From Limisphaerales bacterium (GTDB lineage Bacteria > Verrucomicrobiota > Verrucomicrobiia > Limisphaerales > SXTU01): DNA of 64,000 nucleotides. The stretch is from NCBI GenBank assembly GCA_009773355.1, contig WRPG01000001.1, positions 124,001 through 188,000 on the forward strand, written 5' to 3'. The notes beneath the pieces were generated by a model. The model saw only the letters and a program-made list of their open reading frames with translations. It had not been told where the DNA came from and did not search any database. Below, piece by piece: positions 43,216 to 48,986 of the stretch (its first letter is position 1; each line of letters opens with the position of its first letter). The translations under genes were made by a program, and so were the position numbers.

Positions 43216-43219
43216 AAAC

Positions 43220-44170
43220 ATGAAGCCAGACCAAGTCTCGACGCACCACACGCCCGGAGCGCAGGTGTCCAACCTGCGCGTTAGAGGACGGTCGAAACGC
43301 GCAGGTTGGACACCTGCGCTCCGCCGCGCCCCGACCCTGCTCGCGCTGTCGCTGTTCGCCGTGGTTCCGGGGTTCGCCGCCGACGCGCCGACGGCTCCCC
43401 GCGCCGCGCGCTCCATTCACCTTGGCTATCCCGCACCGGACGCGACCGCGTTCTACAACGAGGCCGTCGTGGACGAGTCCGTGAACGGCAGCTACTTCAT
43501 GGCGTGCGGCTGGAACACCGGCTACTTCGGCATCCAGCAAATCCGCAACTCGAACGACAAGGTCGTCATCTTCTCCGTGTGGGATCCGACGAAAGGCGAC
43601 GACGCGAAGGCCGTGCCGCTGGAGCAGCGCGTCGAAGTGCTCTTCGAGGGCGAGGGCGTGAAGGTGAGCCGTTTCGGCGGCGAGGGCACCGGCGGCAAGA
43701 GCATGTTCCCGCACGCGTGGAAACTTGGCGAAACGAACCGTTTCCTCGTCGAGGGCAAGGTCGAAGGTGACAAGACCGCTTACACCGGCTGGTTTTTCCT
43801 GAACGAGAGGCGCGAGTGGAAGCGGCTCGTCACCTTCCGCACGAAGACCGGCGGTAAGCCGTTGCGCGGCCTGTATTCGTTCGTCGAGGACTTCCGGCGC
43901 GACACCAAGAGCGCGACTGAAATCCATAGCGCGCGCTTCGGCCACGGTTGGGTGCAGACGCTCGCCGGCGACTGGCAGCCACTCGCGAAGGCGCGCTTCA
44001 CCGCGTCAAACGCGAAAACCGAGGCGAAGGAAACCATCAACGCCGGCACGCGCGACGGCTGGTTCTTCCTCACTACAGGCGGCGAGACGAAACAGGTCCA
44101 GGCGCTGAACCAGTTCATCGAAGGCATTGCCTCCACCCAGCGCCCGATGGACTTGCCCGCGACGAAGTAA
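43220..44170 (+). CDS. secreted protein, DUF3472-like, with REPIN in its leader
   Basis: 316 aa. After ten native residues, residues 12-34 are encoded by a REPIN, then the signal core APTLLALSLFAVVPGFAADA follows. The mature part (ARSIHLGYPAPDATAFYNEA ... SYFMACGWNTGYFGIQQI) looks like DUF3472/DUF5077 proteins of bacterial polysaccharide or peptide degraders; no catalytic role is established. The ATG at 43220 lies 5 nt after the FAD enzyme stop, so the genes are probably cotranscribed. The long basic n-region created by the insert may still permit export. Confidence 0.8.
   Translation: MKPDQVSTHHTPGAQVSNLRVRGRSKRAGWTPALRRAPTLLALSLFAVVPGFAADAPTAPRAARSIHLGYPAPDATAFYNEAVVDESVNGSYFMACGWNTGYFGIQQIRNSNDKVVIFSVWDPTKGDDAKAVPLEQRVEVLFEGEGVKVSRFGGEGTGGKSMFPHAWKLGETNRFLVEGKVEGDKTAYTGWFFLNERREWKRLVTFRTKTGGKPLRGLYSFVEDFRRDTKSATEIHSARFGHGWVQTLAGDWQPLAKARFTASNAKTEAKETINAGTRDGWFFLTTGGETKQVQALNQFIEGIASTQRPMDLPATK
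43256..43322. repeat. REPIN 5, GGAG/GTCCA family, ahead of a signal peptide
   Basis: Hairpins 43256-43278 and 43300-43322 (inverted), both with stem CGCAGGT/ACCTGCG and loop GTCCA. Read in frame as GAQVSNLR and AGWTPALR within the n-region of the signal peptide. Confidence 0.92.
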
Positions 44171-44182
44171 CTCGCCGCCGCG

Positions 44183-44815
44183 ATGCAACCACTCCTCGAA
44201 CACTTCGGCATCGCCGTCGCCGCGCTCACGGGCGTGCTGGCGGCACGCGGACGGCGCGTGGATTTGTTCGGCGTGGTGGTTCTCGCGATGGTCACGGCGC
44301 TTGGTGGTGGGACATTGCGCGACTTGCTCGCGGGCGACACGCCCGTGCTGTGGGTTCGCCAGCCGGAGTATTTGCTGAACGCCGTGGGCGTCGCGGTCAT
44401 TGGCTTTTTCCTCGCCCGCCATCGGACGCCACCGCTCGCCGCGCTGCACGTGGCCGATGCCTTCGCACTAGCGCTGTTCAGCATCATTGGCGCGAAGAAG
44501 GCACTCGGGCTGGAGTTCAGCGCGCCGGTCGCCATCGCGATGGGCGTCATCACCGGCGTGGCGGGCGGCATCCTGCGTGACGTGCTGGTCGGCGAAATCC
44601 CGCTGGTCTTCCGTCCTGAAATCCACCTCTACGCGACCGCCGCGCTGGCTGGCGTGGCACTGCACGTCGCGCTGCGACCGCACATGGCTGACGAGACGGC
44701 GCTGACGGTTCTGAGCACCTGCGCGATTCTCGCGCTCAGGCTGTCGGCGATTCGCTGGCGGCTGGCCTTGCCGCTGTTTGAAGCGGAGAAGGAAGAGGCG
44801 AAGAAACCGGATTGA
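44183..44815 (+). CDS. UPF0126/YicG-type membrane protein (TRIC-like channel fold)
   Basis: 210 aa with about seven hydrophobic segments and two copies of the family motif: ALGGGTLRDLLAGDTPV and GVAGGILRDVLVGEIPL. Members are bacterial relatives of TRIC cation channels, and some are reported as glycine transporters. Glycine or amino-acid transport would suit the surrounding amino-acid catabolism, but that is inference. Starts at ATG 44183, 12 nt after the previous stop. Confidence 0.9.
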   Translation: MQPLLEHFGIAVAALTGVLAARGRRVDLFGVVVLAMVTALGGGTLRDLLAGDTPVLWVRQPEYLLNAVGVAVIGFFLARHRTPPLAALHVADAFALALFSIIGAKKALGLEFSAPVAIAMGVITGVAGGILRDVLVGEIPLVFRPEIHLYATAALAGVALHVALRPHMADETALTVLSTCAILALRLSAIRWRLALPLFEAEKEEAKKPD

Positions 44816-44843
44816 TGGCCCGCGAAACACGCGAACGACGCAA

Positions 44844-46088
44844 ATGAAATCCCAAACTCCAAGCTCCAAGTTCCAAAGAAATCCCAAGCTCCAAGCTCCA
44901 AACCCCGATAGCGAGGGGTGCATCCGTGCGCACCGATTTGGAGCTTGGGATTTGGAGCTTCTTTGGAACTTGGAGCTTGGGATTTGGAGCTTCCTCCGCC
45001 TCGCGATTCTTCTGCTGCTGGCCGCCGCGCCCGCTTTCGCCGCCCCTGCCCTGCAAACCCGCCACGTCCTGCTCGTCATGGCCGATGGCGTGCGGTGGCA
45101 GGAGGTTTTCACCGGCGCGGAGGAGCAACTCATCAGCAAGGAGTTTGGCGGCGTCACCAAAACCAACGACATCCGCAAGGAGTTCTGGCGCGCCACGCCC
45201 GAGGCGCGACGCGAGGCGCTGATGCCGTTCTTCTGGGGCACGCTCGCGAAGCAGGGCCAGCTCTACGGCAACCAGCACAAAGGCAGCACCGCGCACGTCA
45301 CGAACGGCAAGAACTTCTCCTACCCTGGCTACAGCGAGATTCTCTGCGGCTTCTCCGACCCGCGCATTGACAGCAACGCCAAGAAGCCCAACGCGAACGT
45401 GACGGTGCTCGAGTGGCTGAACGGCAAGCCCGCGTTCGCCGGACGCGTCGCCGCCTTCGGCAACTGGGACGTGATTCCCTACATCCTCAACCGCGAGCGC
45501 AGCCGGCTGCCCATCTGGACCGGCTTCGAGAAGACCGACCCTAAGCTGAACGCGCATTGGGCCATGCTGGAAAAGCTCGTGGCCGACCACACGCCGACCT
45601 GGGGCACGATGATGACCTACGACACGTTCATCCACGCCGCCGCGCTGGAGCATCTCAAGACCAAGAGGCCGCGCCTCATGTATGTCTGTTACGGCGAGCC
45701 GGACGAGTGGGCGCACTTGGGCCGCTACGACCACTACTTGCAGGCCACGCACCATTTCGACCGCTTTGTGGGCGAGCTGTGGGCCGCCTCGCAGGCCGAC
45801 CCTGAGATGCGCGGGCGCACGTCGCTCCTGCTCGTGACCGACCACGGTCGCGGCACCAGCAATGCATCGTGGAAAAACCACGGCGCAAACATCGCCGACT
45901 CGCGTTTCATCTGGATGGGAGCGCTCGGACCGGACACGCCCGCGCTCGGCGAGCGCACGAACGTGCCGACGGTGACGCAGAATCAAATCGCGCCCACCGC
46001 CGCCGCGCTGCTGGGCTTGGATTACAAAGCCGAGCAACCGCAGGCCGGCCCCGTGCTGGTGGATGCGCTGCCGAAGATAACCCGGTAG
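44844..46088 (+). CDS. alkaline phosphatase superfamily protein, secreted, repeat-encoded N-terminus
   Basis: 414 aa. Residues 2-50 (KSQTPSSKFQRNPKLQ ... LELLWNLELGIWSF) are encoded by a heptamer inverted repeat; the signal core LAILLLLAAAPAFAAPA follows. The mature fold is that of sulfatase/phosphodiesterase-type enzymes: HVLLVMADGVRWQEVF (metal Asp), PDEWAHLGRYDHYL and LLVTDHGRG ... NHG (metal Asp and His). Substrate unknown. The stop codon TAG belongs to the GTAG of the REPIN at 46085, so the element sets the gene's end. Confidence 0.85.
   Translation: MKSQTPSSKFQRNPKLQAPNPDSEGCIRAHRFGAWDLELLWNLELGIWSFLRLAILLLLAAAPAFAAPALQTRHVLLVMADGVRWQEVFTGAEEQLISKEFGGVTKTNDIRKEFWRATPEARREALMPFFWGTLAKQGQLYGNQHKGSTAHVTNGKNFSYPGYSEILCGFSDPRIDSNAKKPNANVTVLEWLNGKPAFAGRVAAFGNWDVIPYILNRERSRLPIWTGFEKTDPKLNAHWAMLEKLVADHTPTWGTMMTYDTFIHAAALEHLKTKRPRLMYVCYGEPDEWAHLGRYDHYLQATHHFDRFVGELWAASQADPEMRGRTSLLLVTDHGRGTSNASWKNHGANIADSRFIWMGALGPDTPALGERTNVPTVTQNQIAPTAAALLGLDYKAEQPQAGPVLVDALPKITR
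44847..44992. repeat. heptamer inverted repeat (CTCCAAG type) in a gene start
   Basis: Left arm 44847-44911 is a run of units such as CTCCAAG, TTCCAAA and ATCCCAA. The right arm 44935-44992 carries the complements (CTTGGAG, TTTGGAG, GGAACTT). It is open in the frame of the phosphatase-like gene for about 49 codons. Confidence 0.85.
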
Positions 46089-46178
46089 CAGCCGACGTAA
46101 GGAGGCTCTGATTGAACTCCGCACTCCACACTCCGCACTCCGCATCGGCAGATGGAGCCTCCTCACGTCGGCTGCTAC
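46085..46178. repeat. REPIN, GTAG/GAGCC family, spanning a gene junction
   Basis: Left arm 46085-46108 (GTAG, CAGCC, GACGTAAGGA, GGCTC) and inverted right arm 46155-46178. Between them is a small heptamer run (CTCCGCA, CTCCACA, CTCCGCA). It supplies the TAG stop of the upstream gene and the TTG start region of the downstream one. Confidence 0.9.
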
Positions 46179-46858
46179 CGGGCGATTCGTGGCTCCTCCT
46201 CAACTCCGGCTCCTGCCCTCCCGCCTTCAACATGGCGCTGGACGACGCCTTGCTTGAAGCCGTCGCCGGCCTCGGCCAGCCCGTGCTGCGCTTCTATGCG
46301 TGGACAGAACCCGCCGCCACGTTCGGCTACTTCCAGCACTACGCGGAGATTGAGCGCACCACGCACCTGCGTCCGCTCATCCGTCGTCCGACCGGCGGCG
46401 GCCTCGTGCCGCACGATGCGGACTGGACTTACAGCGTCGTGATTCCGCCAGGCCACCCGTGGCACGCGCTCAACGCGGTGGACAGCTACCGCCGGATGCA
46501 CAAGTGGATTCGCGCCGCCTTCGCCCGCCTCGGCGTGGCGACGGAGCTGGCCGACTGCTGCCGCAAGTCCGCACCGGGGCAATGCTTCGTCGGATGGGAG
46601 AAGTTCGACGTGCTCTGGCAGGGCCGCAAAATCGCCGGTGCAGCGCAGCGCCGGAACAAGCTCGGTCTGCTCATCCAAGGCTCCGTGCAGCCGCCGCCGG
46701 TGGGCTTGGAGCGCAAGGGTTGGGAAGAAGCGATGGTTTTGGTTGAGGTCGGAATCGCCAGTCTCGCCGAGCTGAAGGTGACACCCGAGTTGCAGGACCG
46801 GGTGACGTGGTTGGCAAAGGAGCGTTACTCAAGCGCCGCTTACAACGAGCGCCGCTGA
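46112..46858 (+). CDS. lipoate/octanoate transferase-like protein (second copy)
   Basis: About 248 aa from TTG 46112. The first 23 residues are repeat-encoded, followed by GDSWLLLNSGSCPPAFNMALDDALLEA. BPL/LplA fold blocks: IRRPTGGGLVPHDADWTYSVV and a Lys motif FDVLWQGRKIAGAAQRRNKLGLLIQGSV. It differs strongly from the 30876 protein, so the two may serve different targets or act as transferase and ligase. The native start may have been lost: the only ATG in the domain (46231) is inside a conserved helix. Expression probably depends on the TTG in the REPIN. Confidence 0.8.
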   Translation: MNSALHTPHSASADGASSRRLLPGDSWLLLNSGSCPPAFNMALDDALLEAVAGLGQPVLRFYAWTEPAATFGYFQHYAEIERTTHLRPLIRRPTGGGLVPHDADWTYSVVIPPGHPWHALNAVDSYRRMHKWIRAAFARLGVATELADCCRKSAPGQCFVGWEKFDVLWQGRKIAGAAQRRNKLGLLIQGSVQPPPVGLERKGWEEAMVLVEVGIASLAELKVTPELQDRVTWLAKERYSSAAYNERR

Positions 46859-46860
46859 AC

Positions 46861-46953
46861 TTAACGCAAGGGCGCAAGGACGCAGAGGCGCGGGGAAGAA
46901 CCAGATTGGGGAACATGCTTTGCGTCTCTGCGCCTTGGCGGCTTTGCGTTGAA
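46861..46953. repeat. heptamer inverted repeat (GCAAGG type), intergenic
   Basis: The left arm (AACGCAAGGGCGCAAGGACG, then CAGAGGCG) and the right arm (TTTGCGTCTCTGCGCC, then TTGGCGGCTTTGCGTT) are near inverse copies around about 28 nt. It starts 3 nt behind the transferase stop. Confidence 0.8.
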
Positions 46954-47034
46954 AAGGCGGCGGCCGCGACTTCCGCCTAACGGACGTGCTTGGGCACGTC
47001 ATCCAGAATGGTTTTGAGCGAAGGAGAGCTCGAA

Positions 47035-47733
47035 CTACGGTTGGCGCGGCTGCGTCGCAGTAGGCGACTCGACACCTTTGGTCGGTGCTTGAATTGTTTT
47101 GTCAGCCCCTTTCGACAGTCCAAGGGCGGCTGCTCCTGCGGGCTGAATCGGCTCCTGTTTGGAAAATGCGATACGAATGGAGAACCCGGCAATGGTTAGA
47201 AACGACAGGGTCAGAATCGCCGCGAAAGCGCGCTTCGACCAGAAATAAACAGGCTCGCCCTCTTTGACTCGGCTCCATTCGCTACGAAGCAGAATTTGTC
47301 CTACATCCCTTACAGTTCGTAGATGTTCGCTCGCTTCGGAGAATTTGTTCTCTTTGAAGAAGTCTTGGACGACTTTTAATTCACTAATCAAGGCAGCGCT
47401 TTTCTCGTTCTTTGTGCCTTCAGGATTTAACCGTAACAGAACTTTGTTCAATGCGATTAGGCCCGTCTCGTAAGGCTCGGATATCGCCGCATCAACCTCT
47501 GTTGGTGGAATAGTTGAGCCATGCTTGCGCTTCAGAATTTGAAGTTTGAAATTTATTAGCCGCGCAGCAGCGAGGAATTCCGCCAGCTCTTTGCGCAGTT
47601 CATCAATCCATGCCTGCCTCAATTCAGAAACTTTGTTCTCCTTTGAAATGATAAGAGCTAGGTAAGAAAAGAGTCCCGCGATAAGCGCCGCAGTAATCAC
47701 ACCGAGTGGAATCAAGAGATGCTGTGGAATCAT
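47035..47733 (-). CDS. membrane protein with coiled middle, low-GC, function unknown
   Basis: 232 aa. An N-terminal membrane segment (LLIPLGVITAALIAGLFSYLALII), an alpha-helical middle (ELRQAWIDELRKELAEFLAAARLI ... LISELKVVQDFFKENKF) and a second membrane segment (AAILTLSFLTIAGFSIRI), then a Pro/Thr tail. Topology and helical middle resemble bacterial effector or DUF proteins of unknown role. The base composition is clearly more AT-rich than its neighbours, suggesting recent acquisition. The ATG at 47733 begins the first membrane segment. Confidence 0.75.
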   Translation of the reverse strand: MIPQHLLIPLGVITAALIAGLFSYLALIISKENKVSELRQAWIDELRKELAEFLAAARLINFKLQILKRKHGSTIPPTEVDAAISEPYETGLIALNKVLLRLNPEGTKNEKSAALISELKVVQDFFKENKFSEASEHLRTVRDVGQILLRSEWSRVKEGEPVYFWSKRAFAAILTLSFLTIAGFSIRIAFSKQEPIQPAGAAALGLSKGADKTIQAPTKGVESPTATQPRQP

Positions 47734-47976
47734 AGGTGCTTTGCAGTGACCGCTTACGGTGGAGTGAATAGGAACGCCTCTCACGGCACCCGTTTCACCG
47801 CCGGGTCGCTCCACGGGCTTTTGATTTTCTTGGGGCCGAGGGCACGGACACACGCACGGGTTTCTACGACGCTCTGCGCGGTGTCGAAGGGGGTGAACGC
47901 TTGGTCTTGAGGCCTCATGGGTTTCGGGAACGAAAGTAGCGGCAGCCACGAGACCGTCAAGCGCGGGAGTTCGTGG
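47734..47976. other. gap with one doubtful 45-codon ORF
   Basis: Contains the upstream region of the low-GC gene and a minus-strand frame (47781-47918, MRPQDQAFTPFDTAQS ... PWSDPAVKRVP) that I cannot match to a family. It may be the remnant of a gene broken by the acquisition of its neighbour. Confidence 0.3.
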
Positions 47977-48849
47977 TCACAGCCCAATCGGATGCCACGC
48001 GGTCTTCATCTCGACGGTGTCCAGAATCCAATACGGGTCTTCGCCCTTCTCCGTGAACCAGTCGGCCTCGGGCAGCGCGTGGTTGGAGTAGCGCTTGAGG
48101 TTCGTGGCGACACCGGCCTGGAGTTGCGCGGAGAGTTCCGGCACGCCCGCGCCGTCCACGATGGCGTTCACGTCCATGTGCGACGCGATGTGCGGGGCGA
48201 GTTCGGCGCGCTTGCCGGCGAGGATGTTCACGACGCCGCCGGGCAGGTCGCTGGTGGCGAGGATTTCGGCGAAGGACAATGCAGGCAGCGGCGCGCGCTC
48301 GGAGGGGATGACGATGGCGGTGTTGCCGCTGAGAATCACCGGCAGCAGCAGGGACACCATCGGCAGCAGCACCGGCAGGTCCGGCGCGAGCACGACGACG
48401 ACGCCCATCGGCTCCGGCGTGGTGAAGTTGAAGTGCGGCGAGGCGACGGGGTTCACGCTGCCAAAGATCTGTTGGTATTTGTCCGTCCAGCCGGCGTGAT
48501 GCACGAGGCGGTCGCACACGCGGCCCACGCCGGTGCGGGCTTGGTCGAGCGTGACGCCGTGCGAGCGGGAGACTTCGGCGGCAAGCGCCTCGCGGCGGCT
48601 CTCCAGCATCTCGGCGGCGCGGTAGAGGATTTGGCCGCGGTTGTAAGCGGTCGCCTTCGCCCAGCCGACCTGCGCGGCGCGCGCGGCGACCACGGCGTCG
48701 CGGAAGTCCTTGCGCGAGGCCCAGGAGTAGTTGTCGAGATGCGCGCCGTCCGGCCCGTGCGCGGCGAGATACTTGCCGCTCTCGCTGCGGACGAACTTGC
48801 CGCCAATGTAGAGCTTGTAGGTCTTCCGAACGTCGAGGCGCGTGCTCAT
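47977..48849 (-). CDS. aldehyde dehydrogenase-like protein lacking the catalytic half
   Basis: 290 aa, against about 480 for active members. The N-terminal NAD-binding half is clear: KTYKLYIGGKFVRSESG, HHAGWTDKYQQIFG, PEPMGVVVVLAPDLP, GNTAIVIPSERAPLPAL and LPGGVVNILAGKRAEL. The frame then ends in WILDTVEMKTAWHPIGL, without the ELGGK-type Glu or the catalytic Cys region. Similar short ALDH-like proteins exist beside full ones in some Verrucomicrobia and Planctomycetes gene sets (memory-based). In the hydroxyproline context a semialdehyde dehydrogenase is expected, but this protein should not do that alone. The start at 48849 is chosen; the upstream frame lacks family features. Confidence 0.8.
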   Translation of the reverse strand: MSTRLDVRKTYKLYIGGKFVRSESGKYLAAHGPDGAHLDNYSWASRKDFRDAVVAARAAQVGWAKATAYNRGQILYRAAEMLESRREALAAEVSRSHGVTLDQARTGVGRVCDRLVHHAGWTDKYQQIFGSVNPVASPHFNFTTPEPMGVVVVLAPDLPVLLPMVSLLLPVILSGNTAIVIPSERAPLPALSFAEILATSDLPGGVVNILAGKRAELAPHIASHMDVNAIVDGAGVPELSAQLQAGVATNLKRYSNHALPEADWFTEKGEDPYWILDTVEMKTAWHPIGL

Positions 48850-48910
48850 GTGAAGTAGTGCGTGAACCCTAGCGAACTGCACGGCAGCCGACAATCACTT
48901 CAATCAACCC

Positions 48911-48980
48911 GTAGGAGACGACGTGAGGAGTCTCTGACCTCCAAAAGGCAACAAGTGAGACTCCTCACATCGTCTCCTAC
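48911..48980. repeat. REPIN, GTAG/GAGAC variant
   Basis: Left arm 48911-48934: GTAG, GAGAC, GACGTGAGGA, GTCTC. Right arm 48957-48980 is its inverse with one base changed. Against the copies at 42194 and 46085, the C-G pair of the stem is replaced by A-T on both sides, a compensatory change. Located between the ALDH-like start and the ggt stop. Confidence 0.9.
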
Positions 48981-48986
48981 GAAGGA

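Noticed and set aside
39880-43322. CRISPR-like array
   Set aside because: The 23-nt units are hairpins in alternating orientation at irregular distances, mostly inside genes, with no regular spacers and no cas genes.
47781-47918. 45-codon minus-strand ORF as a real gene
   Set aside because: No recognisable family, no ribosome site evident, and a position in a disturbed gap; listed only as part of the spacer.
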